NCBI RefSeq assembly: GCF_001422735.1
Contig: NZ_LMLZ01000001.1
Location: 245,233-309,232 of the forward strand
Length of the DNA: 64,000 nt
Direction of reading: 5' to 3'
DNA from: Acidovorax sp. Leaf78
GTDB lineage: Bacteria > Pseudomonadota > Gammaproteobacteria > Burkholderiales > Burkholderiaceae_C
Shown here: piece by piece, positions 17,446 through 27,219 of the stretch
Numbering within the stretch: position 1 is the stretch's first letter
Layout of the letters: every line of letters starts with the position of its first letter
The notes under the pieces: generated by a model
Database searches by the model: none
What the model was told of the DNA's origin: nothing
Seen by the model: only the letters and a program-made list of their open reading frames with translations
Position numbers and translations under genes: made by a program

Positions 17446-18579
17446 ATGCGCGTATTCAATTGCGACCATTGCGGTCACCTGGTTTTCTTCGACAGCGTGC
17501 AATGCCTGAACTGTGGAAGTGCTCTGGCATTTCTGCCGGACCAGATGACTTTGGCCGCCCTGGCGCCGGCTCCGCAGGACGGCAACGGGCTGTGGCGGCG
17601 CAGGAGCCAGGCCGGCAGCGAGCAGCACACGGGCCGCCTGTACCACATGTGCCGCAACCACACCGAGTACCAGGCCTGCAATTTCGCCATTCCCTCCAAC
17701 GACTTCGCCGACCTCTGCGCATCCTGCCGCCAGACGCGGTTTTTGCCCGATCTGTCCGAGTACGCCAACCTGCGGCGCTGGAAGCAGATCGAAGGCGCCA
17801 AGCGGCAGCTCTTCTACACCCTGGCGCGGCTGGGGCTGGAGCCCGTGCCAGGCCGCGCGGGGCCCGTGTTTGAATTTCTGGCCGACATGCCGGGCGGGCC
17901 GCCCATCCTCACCGGGCACCTGGGAGGCATCATCACGCTCAATATCGCAGAGGCTGACGACGACGAGCGTGCGCGCCGGCGCATTGCCCTGGGCGAGCCC
18001 TACCGCACGCTGATCGGCCACCTGCGCCATGAATCCGGCCATTTCTACTGGGACCAGCTGGTGCGCGATGGCGGCCTGCTCGAGTCGTTCCGCAGCCTGT
18101 TCGGCGATGAGCGACAGGACTACTCCGCAGCGCTGGACGCCCACTACGCCAAACAGGGCGAGCTGGGCGACTGGGCCACGCGCCACGTCAGCGCCTATGC
18201 AGCCTCGCACCCCTGGGAGGACTGGGCCGAAACCTGGGCGCACTACCTGCACATGATCGACCTGCTGGAGACTGCTGCCAGCTACCAGGCCGGTGTGGCC
18301 GTGCCCGACCCGCGTGGCAGTGTTCGCCACCACGTCACCGACCCGTTCGCCATACCGCGGCCGGGGTTTCAGGAGATGGTGCGCCAGTGGGTGCCGCTCA
18401 CGCTCATGCTCAACAGCCTGAACCGCAGCCTGGGGCAGCACGACGCCTACCCGTTTGCACTGTCGGCGGGTGCCATGCTCAAGCTGCGGTTTGTGCACGA
18501 CTTGGTGCAGGCGCAGACCCCTGCCGGTGGCGTGCCGGACGCTGGCGTGAACGGCTCCGGGGTGCCGACCGCTTTGTAG
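17446..18579 (+). CDS. Putative zinc-binding metallopeptidase with N-terminal zinc ribbon
   Basis: 377 residues. The N terminus is a rubredoxin-like zinc ribbon (C6, C9, C20, C23 in NCDHCG and QCLNCG). A further cysteine cluster near residues 65-95 includes CRNHTEYQACNF and CASCRQTRFLPDL. The centre carries a metalloprotease HExxH motif (LRHESGHFYWD). This matches the family of putative zinc-binding peptidases formerly called DUF2248. Substrates are not known. The start at 17446 places the ribbon at residue 6; an upstream in-frame ATG at 17383 overlaps the terminator region. It stands as a single gene. Confidence 0.85.
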   Translation: MRVFNCDHCGHLVFFDSVQCLNCGSALAFLPDQMTLAALAPAPQDGNGLWRRRSQAGSEQHTGRLYHMCRNHTEYQACNFAIPSNDFADLCASCRQTRFLPDLSEYANLRRWKQIEGAKRQLFYTLARLGLEPVPGRAGPVFEFLADMPGGPPILTGHLGGIITLNIAEADDDERARRRIALGEPYRTLIGHLRHESGHFYWDQLVRDGGLLESFRSLFGDERQDYSAALDAHYAKQGELGDWATRHVSAYAASHPWEDWAETWAHYLHMIDLLETAASYQAGVAVPDPRGSVRHHVTDPFAIPRPGFQEMVRQWVPLTLMLNSLNRSLGQHDAYPFALSAGAMLKLRFVHDLVQAQTPAGGVPDAGVNGSGVPTAL

Positions 18580-18748
18580 GTGGCTGCGTCACGATCCCTG
18601 CAAGTCGTGAAGGGGCGGGGAGAGGACGCCAGGCGTTGGCGACGCCGCACCCGGCAATTGGCCTCGACAGCTGGTACTCGAAAGCAGTAGCCAGCCCCCA
18701 ATCTCCAGCCTCCAGCACCCCGGCGCAATCCTTGCGACACTCGGTGCC

Positions 18749-19495
18749 ATGACGACACCTTCATCCCCCGCCCACGCCACGCCCCAGCTGGTCTTCATCC
18801 CCGGCCTCGCGGCCGATGCCGCCATGTGGCGGGCGCAGCTCCCCGCCATGCCTGCCGAATTGCGTCCGGTGGTGGCCACAGCCCACGCGCAGCCCGCCGC
18901 CCTGCGCATTGAAGACATGGCCGCGCTGGTGCTCGCAGCCCATGCCGGGCCCGTGCTGCTGTGCGGCGCCTCCATGGGCGGCATGATCGCGATGGAGGCG
19001 GCGCGCCAGGCGCCCGAGCGCGTGGCGGGCCTGGCGTTGCTCGGCACCACGGCCCGACCTGAAACCCCCGAGATGCGCGCCCTGCGCGAAGCCGCGATGG
19101 AGCTGTTCGCACAGGGCCGGGTGCGCGAGGTGATCGAGCCTAATGTTGCCTTCGCCTTCCACCCCGCCAACGCCGCCCAGCCCCATCTGGTGCAGGCCTA
19201 CCTGGACTTCGTCCTGCGCGCCGGCGCCGAGCAGCTGGTTCGACAAAACCGCGCCGTCATCCACCGGCCCGACGCCCGGCTGCACCTGCCCCGCATCGCC
19301 TGCCCCACGCTGGTGGTGTGCGGCGATGCGGACCAGCTCACGCCGCCCGAATGCTCGGCCGAGATCGCTGCCCTGGTCCCGGGCGCTGAGCATGAGGTGC
19401 TGGCCGAGTGTGGTCACATGCTGACCATGGAGCAGCCCGACGCCGTCAACCGCGCGTTGCTGGGGTGGCTGGCGCGGGGCGGGTGGGTTGATTAG
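18749..19495 (+). CDS. Alpha/beta hydrolase
   Basis: 248-residue hydrolase. The nucleophile elbow GASMGGM (GxSxG), the acid in VVCGDADQLTPP and the histidine in LAECGHMLTMEQP complete a catalytic triad in the expected order. The oxyanion-side FIPGLAAD motif lies near the N terminus. Substrate is unknown; similar proteins include esterases and enol-lactone hydrolases. It is convergent with panC, with a double-hairpin repeat between the two stop codons. Confidence 0.88.
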   Translation: MTTPSSPAHATPQLVFIPGLAADAAMWRAQLPAMPAELRPVVATAHAQPAALRIEDMAALVLAAHAGPVLLCGASMGGMIAMEAARQAPERVAGLALLGTTARPETPEMRALREAAMELFAQGRVREVIEPNVAFAFHPANAAQPHLVQAYLDFVLRAGAEQLVRQNRAVIHRPDARLHLPRIACPTLVVCGDADQLTPPECSAEIAALVPGAEHEVLAECGHMLTMEQPDAVNRALLGWLARGGWVD

Positions 19496-19510
19496 TTTTT
19501 TCCGAATTAA

Positions 19511-19559
19511 AGCAGCCGCTGCCGCTCATCTGGCAAGCGCTAGCTGCTATCAATAGCAG
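19511..19559. repeat. Double-hairpin repeat downstream of panC
   Basis: Copy in minus orientation: reading that strand gives TGCTATTGATAGCAG, CTAGCGCTTG, CCAGATGAGCGGCAGCGGC. It begins 4 bases after the panC stop codon and lies between two convergent genes. Confidence 0.8.
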
Positions 19560-19563
19560 AGCA

Positions 19564-20418
19564 TCAGAACTCCAGGTTGTCGATGAGCCGCGTGGTGCCC
19601 AGGCGCGCCGCACCCAGCGCCACCAGCGTGCCCGGCGCGTCCTCGGCCGTGGGTGCCAGCAGATCCACCCGGCGGCGCACCGTCAGGTAGTCGGGCTGCC
19701 AGCCGCGGGCGCGCAGGGCGTCCAGGGCATGCTGCTCCCACGCTGCGGCGTGCTGCGGGTCAGGGGCCGGGGCGCCGCGCCAGCGCTGTGCCAGTTGCTG
19801 CAGCGCCTGCGACAGCGCCACGGCTTCCTGCCGCTCCTGCAGTCCCAGGTAGCCATTGCGCGAGCTCAGGGCCAGCCCGTCGGCGGCGCGGAAGGTCTCG
19901 CCCGCCACGACCTCGATGGGCAGCGCAAACTGCCGCACCATGTGGCGAATGACCATGAGCTGCTGGTAGTCCTTCTTGCCGAACACGGCCGTGCCGCCCG
20001 TGGCGCCCAGCACGCAGGCAAACAGCTTCATCACCACCGTGCTTACGCCCACGAAGAAGCCGGGTCGGAAGTGCCCCTCCAGCATGTCGGCCAGCAGCGG
20101 GTCGGGGTGCACCTTGAAGGTCTGGGGCTCGGGGTACAGATCCGCCTCGCGCGGTGCGAACAGCACATCGCAGCCGGCGGCCTGCAGCTGGGCGCAGTCG
20201 GCCTCCCAGGTGCGCGGGTAGCTGTCGAAATCCTCGTGCGGCAAGAACTGCAGCCGGTTCACGAAGATGCTGGCCACTGTCACGTCGCCCAGGGGTTTGG
20301 CCTGGTGCACCAGGGCGATGTGCCCGTCGTGCAGATTGCCCATGGTGGGCACGAACGAGGGGCGGCGGTAGGGCGCCAGGGCCTGGCGCAGGTCGGCAAC
20401 GGAGCGGGCGATGAGCAT
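19564..20418 (-). CDS. panC: Pantothenate synthetase
   Basis: Condenses pantoate and beta-alanine with ATP to pantothenate. 284 residues from the start at 20418 (MLIARSVADLRQALAPYRRP). The nucleotidyltransferase motif PTMGNLHDGHIALV and the KMSKS-like KKDYQQLMVIRHM are present, as is SSRNGYL near residue 185. The frame extends to 20613 without family similarity. It lies 115 bases downstream of panB on the same strand, forming a panB-panC unit. Confidence 0.95.
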   Translation of the reverse strand: MLIARSVADLRQALAPYRRPSFVPTMGNLHDGHIALVHQAKPLGDVTVASIFVNRLQFLPHEDFDSYPRTWEADCAQLQAAGCDVLFAPREADLYPEPQTFKVHPDPLLADMLEGHFRPGFFVGVSTVVMKLFACVLGATGGTAVFGKKDYQQLMVIRHMVRQFALPIEVVAGETFRAADGLALSSRNGYLGLQERQEAVALSQALQQLAQRWRGAPAPDPQHAAAWEQHALDALRARGWQPDYLTVRRRVDLLAPTAEDAPGTLVALGAARLGTTRLIDNLEF

Positions 20419-20533
20419 GGTGAAGACGCCGTGCGGCGATGAAGAAAAAAGGCAGGGAGTGCCGAACGCGATTTCGTGCGTGGGCAACGGGGCAACGGGG
20501 CAATCGGCGGCGGGCGTGGATCGATGGGTCCGG

Positions 20534-21415
20534 CTACCACGCGTGCAGTGCGTTGTCCGGAAACCGCCCCTGCTTGACGGCCTGCACGTACGCCTCGATG
20601 GCGCCGCGCACACTGCCCGCGTCCCGCATGAAGTCGTGCACGAACCGGGGCATCTTTCCCAGGTTCATGCCCAGCATGTCGTGCAGCACCAGCACCTGGC
20701 CCGCGGTGCCGTTGCCCGCACCGATGCCGATGGTGTGGCAGTGCGGCAGCCCGGCCGTGATGTCGGCCGCCAGCGCGGCGGGCACCATCTCCAGCACCAG
20801 CATGGCGGCACCGGCGTCTTGCAGTTCATGCGCCTCCTGGCGCAGCGTGCGGGCCGCACTATCCGTCCTGCCCTGCACGCGGTAGCCGCCCAGGGCGTGC
20901 ACGGTCTGCGGCGTCAGGCCCAGGTGGGCGCACACGGGGATGCCGCGCTGCACCAGAAACTCCACCGTGGGCGCGGTCCAGCCACCGCCTTCCAGCTTGA
21001 CCATGTGCGCCCCGGCCTGCATCAGCGCGCAGGCGCTGCGCAGGGCCTGCTCGCGGGTTTCGGCGTAGGTGCCGTAGGGCAGGTCGGCAATCAGCCAGGC
21101 CGTGGCCTGCACGCGGTGCAGCCCCCGCGCCACGCTGGCCGTGTGGTAGGCCATGGTGTCCAGCGCCACGCCCACGGTGCTGAGCAGCCCCTGGCAGACC
21201 ATGCCCAGCGAGTCGCCCACCAGAATGCACTCCACACCCGCCGCGTCGGCCACGGCGGCGAACGTGGCGTCGTAGGCCGTCAGCATCGTGATCTTCTCGC
21301 CGGCGTCCCGCATCTGCGCGAGGCGCGGCAGGCTCACTGGCCTGCGTTGGGGCAGGGGCGACGCAGGCGGCAGGGTGCCGTAGGGCGTGGCAAACGCGGT
21401 GCTGGTGGCAGTCAT
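20534..21415 (-). CDS. panB: 3-methyl-2-oxobutanoate hydroxymethyltransferase
   Basis: Adds a hydroxymethyl group from methylene-tetrahydrofolate to alpha-ketoisovalerate, the first step of pantothenate synthesis. 293 residues. The TIM-barrel signatures [19 protein letters not shown] (metal site), VKLEGG and [20 protein letters not shown] are present. The last block normally reads GIGAGxxxDGQ. Here the D is A (GTAGQ), a natural substitution worth noting. First gene of the panB-panC pair; panD lies 9 kb away. Confidence 0.95.
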   Translation of the reverse strand: MTATSTAFATPYGTLPPASPLPQRRPVSLPRLAQMRDAGEKITMLTAYDATFAAVADAAGVECILVGDSLGMVCQGLLSTVGVALDTMAYHTASVARGLHRVQATAWLIADLPYGTYAETREQALRSACALMQAGAHMVKLEGGGWTAPTVEFLVQRGIPVCAHLGLTPQTVHALGGYRVQGRTDSAARTLRQEAHELQDAGAAMLVLEMVPAALAADITAGLPHCHTIGIGAGNGTAGQVLVLHDMLGMNLGKMPRFVHDFMRDAGSVRGAIEAYVQAVKQGRFPDNALHAW

Positions 21416-21548
21416 GGGGCTCGCTGTGGCAAAAAAATTGCCGCGAGTCTATGCGACCAATCATGGGTGTACTTATGGGTTGGGGCGCAGGGCGGCAGGG
21501 GCCCTTTCGGGTGCAGTGGCCTTTGCGTTCCCGGTATGCTCGCGGCCC

Positions 21549-22442
21549 ATGACAGCAGCGTTACACCCCGCGGACACCACCATGAGCGACAACGATGTGA
21601 AGGCCCTGGCCCAGGCCGATGTGGCCCGTGCCCTGGCCGAAGACGTAGGCACTGGCGACCTCACCGCCGGCCTCATCGACCCCACCCGCCGGGCCCGCGC
21701 CCGCATCCTGGCGCGCGAGCCCGCCGTGATCTGCGGCGCCCCCTGGGCCGAGGCCGCGCTGCGTGCGCTGGACCCTGGTGTGCAGCTCACCTGGCGCGTG
21801 CAGGAGGGCCAGCGCTGCGTGGCCGACCAGATCGTGCTGGAGATCGAAGGCCAGGCCCGCGCGCTGCTCAGCGCCGAGCGCACCGCGCTCAACTTTCTGC
21901 AGTTGCTCTCTGCCGTGGCCACCAAGACGCGGCACTACGTGGACGTGGTGGCCGGCACCCGCGCGCAGATCGTCGACACCCGCAAGACCCTGCCGGGCCT
22001 GCGCCTGGCGCAGAAGTACGCTGTGCGTATGGGCGGTGGCACCAACCACCGCATCGGCCTGCACGACGCGGTGCTGATCAAGGAAAACCACATTGCCGCG
22101 GCCGGTGGCGTGACAGCGGTGCTGCAGGCCGCGCAAGCGATTGCGGGCCAGGCGAAGTTCATCGAGATCGAGGTGGAAACCCTGCACCAATTGACCGAGG
22201 CACTGAACGCTGGCGCCAAGATGGTGCTGCTGGACAACATGCCCCTGCCCACGCTGCAGGAGGCCGTGCGTATCAACGCCGCGCACCCTGGCGGTGGCGC
22301 CATCCTCGAGATTTCGGGCGGCGTCACGCTCGATGGCCTGCGCGCACTGGCCGACACCGGCGTGGACCGCATCTCCATCGGCACGCTGACCAAGGACGTG
22401 CAGGCCACCGACTTTTCGATGCGCCTGCAGGACCTGGCCTGA
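21549..22442 (+). CDS. nadC: Nicotinate-nucleotide pyrophosphorylase (carboxylating)
   Basis: Converts quinolinate and PRPP to nicotinate mononucleotide in de novo NAD synthesis. About 297 residues. Characteristic segments are EDVGTGDLTAGLI, the RTALNFLQ helix, the substrate motif DTRKTLPGLRLAQKYAV with GGGTNHRIGL, and the C-terminal ISGGVTLDGLRALADTGVDR. ATG codons at 21549 and 21582 are both possible starts, and neither has a strong ribosome site. It is followed by nadA on the same strand and divergent from panB. Confidence 0.95.
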   Translation: MTAALHPADTTMSDNDVKALAQADVARALAEDVGTGDLTAGLIDPTRRARARILAREPAVICGAPWAEAALRALDPGVQLTWRVQEGQRCVADQIVLEIEGQARALLSAERTALNFLQLLSAVATKTRHYVDVVAGTRAQIVDTRKTLPGLRLAQKYAVRMGGGTNHRIGLHDAVLIKENHIAAAGGVTAVLQAAQAIAGQAKFIEIEVETLHQLTEALNAGAKMVLLDNMPLPTLQEAVRINAAHPGGGAILEISGGVTLDGLRALADTGVDRISIGTLTKDVQATDFSMRLQDLA

Positions 22443-22562
22443 GCCCCCGGCCCCCCCGCCCGGCTGACCCTGCGCCGCGCAGGGTTGCCAGCGCCAGGCC
22501 AGCTCGGCCGATATGCTTACCCCTCCATGAAACCAGCCCCAGCCGCTGGTAGCCAGTACCCC

Positions 22563-23687
22563 ATGACCACCATTGCCATCAAGGACGTCGAGTACGAGCA
22601 GCCCGCCCCGGGCGCGGACGGCGCCGTCTGTTCCACCCAGCACGCCTGGGCGCGCGTGCCGCCCGAGCCCGCACCAGCCGAGCGCGCGGCGCTCAAGGAC
22701 CGCATCCGCCGCCTGCTCAAGGAAAAGAACGCGGTCATGGTGTCGCACTACTACGTGCACCCCGACCTGCAGGACCTGGCCGAAGAGACCGGTGGCCTCG
22801 TGAGCGACTCGCTCGAGATGGCGCGCTTTGGCCGCGACCACGCGGCGCAGACGCTGGTGGTGAGCGGCGTGCGCTTCATGGGCGAGACGGCCAAGATCCT
22901 GAGCCCCGAAAAAGCCATCCTGATGCCCGACCTGGATGCCACCTGCTCGCTCGACCTGGGCTGCCCGGTCGACGAGTTCAGCGCCTTCTGCGACGCGCAC
23001 CCCGACCGCACCGTGGTGGTCTACGCCAACACCAGCGCCGCGGTGAAGGCACGGGCCGACTGGCTCGTCACCTCCAGCTGCGCCCTCGACATCGTGGGCG
23101 CGCTCAAGGCCGCCGGGCAAAAAATCCTGTGGGCGCCCGACCGGCATCTGGGCGGCTACATCCAGCGCGAGACCGGTGCCGACATGGTGTTCTGGAACGG
23201 CGCCTGCATCGTGCACGACGAGTTCAAGGCCTTCGAGCTGGAAGCCCTCAAAAAGGAACACCCCCGCGCCAAGGTGCTGGTGCACCCCGAGAGCCCCGCC
23301 GACGTGGTGGCGCTGGCCGACGCCGTGGGCTCCACCAGCGCCATCCTCCAGGCCGCGCGCGAGCTGGATGCCACCGAGTTCATCGTGGCCACCGACAACG
23401 GCATGATGCACAAGCTGCGCACCCTCAACCCCGGCAAGACGTTCTACGAAGCCCCTACGGCCGGCAACAGCGCCACCTGCAAGAGCTGCGCGCACTGCCC
23501 CTGGATGGCGATGAACGGTCTGGCCGACGTGGCCCGCGTGCTGGAGACCGGCGCCAACGCCATCACGGTGGACCCGGCCCTCATCCCGCGCGCCCGCCAG
23601 CCCATCGACCGCATGCTGGCCTTCACTGCGGCGCTCAAGAACGGGCAGCCCACCGCAGGCCTTGTGCCGCACCTGGGTGCAGCCTGA
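22563..23687 (+). CDS. nadA: Quinolinate synthase
   Basis: [4Fe-4S] enzyme that condenses iminoaspartate with dihydroxyacetone phosphate to quinolinate. 374 residues from 22563. [18 protein letters not shown], the first cluster-region cysteine in [16 protein letters not shown] and the C-terminal [11 protein letters not shown] motif are visible, along with [13 protein letters not shown]. It follows nadC, and nadB is 8 kb away on the other strand, so the complete aspartate-to-NaMN route is encoded in the window. Confidence 0.96.
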   Translation: MTTIAIKDVEYEQPAPGADGAVCSTQHAWARVPPEPAPAERAALKDRIRRLLKEKNAVMVSHYYVHPDLQDLAEETGGLVSDSLEMARFGRDHAAQTLVVSGVRFMGETAKILSPEKAILMPDLDATCSLDLGCPVDEFSAFCDAHPDRTVVVYANTSAAVKARADWLVTSSCALDIVGALKAAGQKILWAPDRHLGGYIQRETGADMVFWNGACIVHDEFKAFELEALKKEHPRAKVLVHPESPADVVALADAVGSTSAILQAARELDATEFIVATDNGMMHKLRTLNPGKTFYEAPTAGNSATCKSCAHCPWMAMNGLADVARVLETGANAITVDPALIPRARQPIDRMLAFTAALKNGQPTAGLVPHLGAA

Positions 23688-23706
23688 GGGCGTGGTGGCA
23701 ATGATG

Positions 23707-23759
23707 TGCTATTTATTTGATAGCTGCTTGCGCTTATCCATCAAGCGGTAGGGGCATTT
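23707..23759. repeat. Double-hairpin repeat before pabB
   Basis: TGCTATTTATTTGATAGCTG, CTTGCGCTTATCCATCAAGCG, GTAGGGGCATTTT. It ends directly at the TTG start of the PabB-PabC gene, and its GTAGGGG appears to be the only available ribosome site for that gene. Confidence 0.85.
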
Positions 23760-25631
23760 TTGACTGGTATTTCACGCATCGACTTCACCCAACCGCAGGA
23801 TGCCGACAAGCCGCGCCTGCGCCATGCGTTTGGCGCGCCGCGCGAAGTGCTGGTGGCGCACGACCTGGTCGATGTGCGCGGTGTGCTCGACGCTGTGCAT
23901 GCGGCCGCCGCGGCAGGGCGCTGGTGCGTGGGGTATGTGCGCTACGAGGCCGCTGCCGCGTTCGACGCTGCGCTGCAGACCCATGCGGCCGATGGCCCGC
24001 TGGCGTGGTTTGCGGTGCACGACGCGCCCCTGCCGTGGCCTGCTGACGCGGCAGTCGCTTCTCCCCACGATGTTGCCGAAGTGACCTGGACCGGCCCCCC
24101 CCGTCGCGCCGCCTTCGATGACGCCATGGCGCGCATCCAGCACGCCATCGGCGCGGGCGAGCTGTACCAGGTCAACCACACCGCACCGCTGACCGGCACC
24201 CTGCAGGGCAGCCCCGCCAGCCTGTTTGCTGCACTACTGCGGGCGCAGCCCGGCGGTTACGCCGCGCACATCGACGCGGGCGGCGAGCAGGTGCTGTCGG
24301 TGTCGCCCGAACTCTTCTTCGACTGGCAGGACGCGCCCGACGGCGGTCGCATTCTGGCCCGCCCCATGAAGGGCACCGCCCCGCGGGGCGCCACGCCCGA
24401 GCAGGACGCGGCCCATGCCGACCACCTGCGCACGGCCCCCAAGGAGCGGGCCGAGAACGTGATGATCGTGGACCTGCTGCGCAACGACCTGTCGCGCATC
24501 GCGCTGCCGCACAGCGTGCAGGTGCCCGCACTGTTCGCCACCCAGGCCTTGCCCACCGTGTGGCAGATGACGTCCGACGTGGTGGCGCGCACGCGGCCTG
24601 GCACCACGCTCACCGATGTGTTCGCGGCGCTGTTCCCGTGTGGCTCCGTCACCGGCGCGCCCAAGGTGCGGGCCATGCAGATGATCCATGCGCTCGAAGG
24701 CCAGCCCCGGGGTGTGTACTGCGGCGCGGTGGGTGTGGTGCGGCCCGCGGGACGGCTGAGAAAGGCGGGGCCGGGCGGCGCCACCCACGCCGTGGCCGCC
24801 ACCTTCAACGTGCCCATCCGCACCGTGGTGCTCCACGAGAGGAGCGGACCGGAAGATGGGTGGAGCGCCACCTGCGGCATTGGCAGCGGCATCACCTCGG
24901 GCGCCGAAGCTGCCGCAGAATGGCAGGAGTGGCGCCACAAGCGCGCATTCGTGGAGCGTGCGAGCATGCCTTTCGACATTCTGGAAACACTGGCCCTGAA
25001 CGACGGCAAGTTCCGCCATGCAGACCTGCACGTGGCGCGCATGGGCCAGGCGGCGGTGCACTTCGGCTATCCGTGGAACGCCCATGCCGTGCGGCAAGAG
25101 CTGCAAATCGCGGCCCTGCAGAACCTCAACGGTGCCTGGCGCGTGCGGCTGCTGCTGTCGGCCGACGGCAGCGCGCGCGCCGAATCCTTTGCCCTGCAGC
25201 CCACCGCGGAGCCCGTGCGCCTCCAACTGGCCGCCACCGCCTTCGAATCGGCCCACGGCGAATTCGTGCGGCACAAGACCACGCGCCGCGCGCACTATGC
25301 TGCGTATGCGCCCACCACGCCGGGCGTGTTTGACACCGTGCTCTGGAACGAGGCGGGCGAGATCACCGAGAGCACCTTCGGCAACATCGCCGTGCTGCTG
25401 GACGGCCAGTGGGTCACCCCGCCCCTGGCCTGCGGCCTGCTGCCCGGCGTGGGCCGCGCGGTGGCGCTGCGCGAAGGGCAGGTGGCCGAAGCCGTGGTGC
25501 GCCTGGCCGACTTGCCGCGCGTGCAGGGCTGGGCCTTCATCAACAGCCTGCGCGGCTGGCTGCAGGCAGAGATGGCAGCGCCCGGCGCACTTCCGCAGGT
25601 GGCCGGACCCGCGGACCGCGAAGCCCGCTGA
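23760..25631 (+). CDS. pabB: Aminodeoxychorismate synthase component I fused to aminodeoxychorismate lyase
   Basis: 623-residue bifunctional protein for p-aminobenzoate and hence folate synthesis. Residues ~1-390 are a chorismate-binding PabB domain with the PIKGT-type lysine motif (ARPMKGTAPRG), NVMIVDLLRNDLSR and GSVTGAPKVRAM. The rest, from about residue 400 (MPFDILETLALNDGKFRH), is a PLP class-IV PabC lyase domain, with ESTFGNIAVLLDG and GLLPGVGR. Such fusions are common in Burkholderiales. The TTG start at 23760 is the first in-frame initiator and abuts a repeat. No glutaminase (PabA) gene is in the window. Confidence 0.92.
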   Translation: MTGISRIDFTQPQDADKPRLRHAFGAPREVLVAHDLVDVRGVLDAVHAAAAAGRWCVGYVRYEAAAAFDAALQTHAADGPLAWFAVHDAPLPWPADAAVASPHDVAEVTWTGPPRRAAFDDAMARIQHAIGAGELYQVNHTAPLTGTLQGSPASLFAALLRAQPGGYAAHIDAGGEQVLSVSPELFFDWQDAPDGGRILARPMKGTAPRGATPEQDAAHADHLRTAPKERAENVMIVDLLRNDLSRIALPHSVQVPALFATQALPTVWQMTSDVVARTRPGTTLTDVFAALFPCGSVTGAPKVRAMQMIHALEGQPRGVYCGAVGVVRPAGRLRKAGPGGATHAVAATFNVPIRTVVLHERSGPEDGWSATCGIGSGITSGAEAAAEWQEWRHKRAFVERASMPFDILETLALNDGKFRHADLHVARMGQAAVHFGYPWNAHAVRQELQIAALQNLNGAWRVRLLLSADGSARAESFALQPTAEPVRLQLAATAFESAHGEFVRHKTTRRAHYAAYAPTTPGVFDTVLWNEAGEITESTFGNIAVLLDGQWVTPPLACGLLPGVGRAVALREGQVAEAVVRLADLPRVQGWAFINSLRGWLQAEMAAPGALPQVAGPADREAR

Positions 25632-25677
25632 ACGCGGGGCCCGCTGCTGCCGCTGGCACGCGGCGGCTATCGGAGGG

Positions 25678-26037
25678 TCAGAGCCGTTCCTTGGCGTAGG
25701 AGCCGCGGTCCATGTCCACCACCTCCACGCTCAATTGCACCAGCACGCCAGACGGCCGGGGCGAGAGCTCGCGCAGCACGGCGGCCACGCGGCCGGAGAG
25801 GTCCTTCTTGGCCTCGGGCGAGCGGCCAGCCAGCAGGCGCAGTTGTGCATGCACAAAGGCGCGGTTGGCTGGTGCAGTGCCGATCTCGAAACTGTCGGCC
25901 ACCACGAAGCGGGTCTTCAGGTCGGCTTCGTCCTGGATTTCGGGGTGGGCGCACAGCTGGGCGTTCAGGGCCTTGAGCGCCTCGGCTTCGGGGAAGTGCG
26001 GCAGGTTGCTGGTGTATTCGACGACGAGATGGGGCAT
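25678..26037 (-). CDS. 5-carboxymethyl-2-hydroxymuconate isomerase family protein
   Basis: 119 residues from 26037, beginning MPHLVVEYT. After removal of Met this exposes the catalytic Pro1 of the tautomerase superfamily. Full-length similarity to 5-carboxymethyl-2-hydroxymuconate delta-isomerase (HpaF) is suggested by RFVVADSFEIG and KKDLSGRVAAVLRELS. No other homoprotocatechuate pathway gene is nearby, so the true substrate is uncertain. It is convergent with pabB and has its own upstream region. Confidence 0.85.
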   Translation of the reverse strand: MPHLVVEYTSNLPHFPEAEALKALNAQLCAHPEIQDEADLKTRFVVADSFEIGTAPANRAFVHAQLRLLAGRSPEAKKDLSGRVAAVLRELSPRPSGVLVQLSVEVVDMDRGSYAKERL

Positions 26038-26417
26038 GGTGAAGGGTCCGTTCAGGGGCATGTGCCGCATCAGCAGGCACACAGGGCACAAAGGTTGCGC
26101 ACCCGGCGCCAGTTTAAGGGGCTGGATGGTGCCGGCGGGGCGGCGTGCCCTCGTGGGGGTGTGGCCCAAGCGCAGCCAGCGCGCCACAAACCACAGATTT
26201 CTTATCGCTTCCTTAAGCTCGCCCAGTTCGGGCGCTGTCGTGGCCCGGTACCGACGGTGGCGGCCATTCGTAACATTTGTGTTGCAACTCCGCAGGCAGG
26301 TGCGCAGAATACGGCGCGTTCGGCCGCAGAGCAGGCCCTGGCCGGGCGTCGCGTGTTCGGCAAGGGGTTGGACGCGCGCAGATCGATGATTGCCTGTTCA
26401 CCATCCCCCTCCACGCC
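26038..26417. other. 380-bp divergent gap between the isomerase and carbonic anhydrase genes
   Basis: No gene or repeat is recognised. It should hold two divergent promoters. A locally AT-richer segment at about 26193-26215 (AGATTTCTTATCGCTTCCTT) is the most promoter-like part. In-frame extensions of both flanking genes into it have no family support. Confidence 0.4.
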
Positions 26418-27176
26418 ATGACCCACCCTGCATTCATCCGACACATCGCCCTGGCCGCCATCGCACTGTGCACCGCTGCCGCGGCCAACGCACAAGGCGC
26501 CAACCCGCACTGGGAATACAAAGGCAAACACGGCGCCGCCCACTGGGGCGAGCTGGAAGCAGGCTTCGAAGCCTGCGCGCGCGGCGCGGCGCAAAGCCCG
26601 GTGAACATCCGCAAGACCGTCAAGGAAGCGCTGCCCGCGCTCGACTTCCAGTACACGCCCGCCGCTCCCACCTTGCTCAACAACGGCCACACGGTGCAGG
26701 TCAACATGCCCGCCGGCAGCAAGCTGGTGGTGGACGGCAAGCCGATGGAGCTGCTGCAGTTCCACTTCCACACGCCCAGCGAAGAAGCCATTGGCGGCAA
26801 ACGCGCGGCCATGGTGGCGCACTTCGTGCACAAGGCCGAAGACGGCACGCTGGGCGTGGTGGCCGTGCTGATCCAGCCCGGCAAGGCCAATGCCGCCTGG
26901 GCCCCCATCTTTGCCCACCTGCCACGTGTGGGCGAGCAGGTCACGGTGAACGGGTTCTCGCTCGATGCCAGCAGCCTGCTGCCCGCCAGCAAGGGCTACT
27001 ACAGCTTTGCCGGGTCGCTGACCACACCGCCATGCTCCGAGGGCGTGCAGTGGATGGTGCTCAAGGAGCCCGTCAAGCTCAGCCCGCAGCAGATCAATGC
27101 GTTCCGCCACATGTACAGCGCCAACGCACGGCCGCTGCAGCCCATCAACAGCCGGGTGATCAAGGAAAGTATCTGA
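26418..27176 (+). CDS. Periplasmic alpha-class carbonic anhydrase
   Basis: 252-residue zinc enzyme that interconverts CO2 and bicarbonate. A signal peptide (MTHPAFIRHIALAAIALCTA, cleaved after ANAQ) directs it to the periplasm. Alpha-class motifs are clear: HWGEL, QSPVNI, the zinc histidines in QFHFHTPSEE and AHFVHKAEDG, and SLTTPPCSEGVQW. It is monocistronic and convergent with bioF. A periplasmic carbonic anhydrase would help handle CO2 released outside the cytoplasm, including by the Tat-exported formate dehydrogenase encoded later in the window, but this link is inference. Confidence 0.94.
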   Translation: MTHPAFIRHIALAAIALCTAAAANAQGANPHWEYKGKHGAAHWGELEAGFEACARGAAQSPVNIRKTVKEALPALDFQYTPAAPTLLNNGHTVQVNMPAGSKLVVDGKPMELLQFHFHTPSEEAIGGKRAAMVAHFVHKAEDGTLGVVAVLIQPGKANAAWAPIFAHLPRVGEQVTVNGFSLDASSLLPASKGYYSFAGSLTTPPCSEGVQWMVLKEPVKLSPQQINAFRHMYSANARPLQPINSRVIKESI

Positions 27177-27219
27177 GGACTGCCGAAGGACCGGGGACCC
27201 ACCCCGATCCTTCGAGCGG

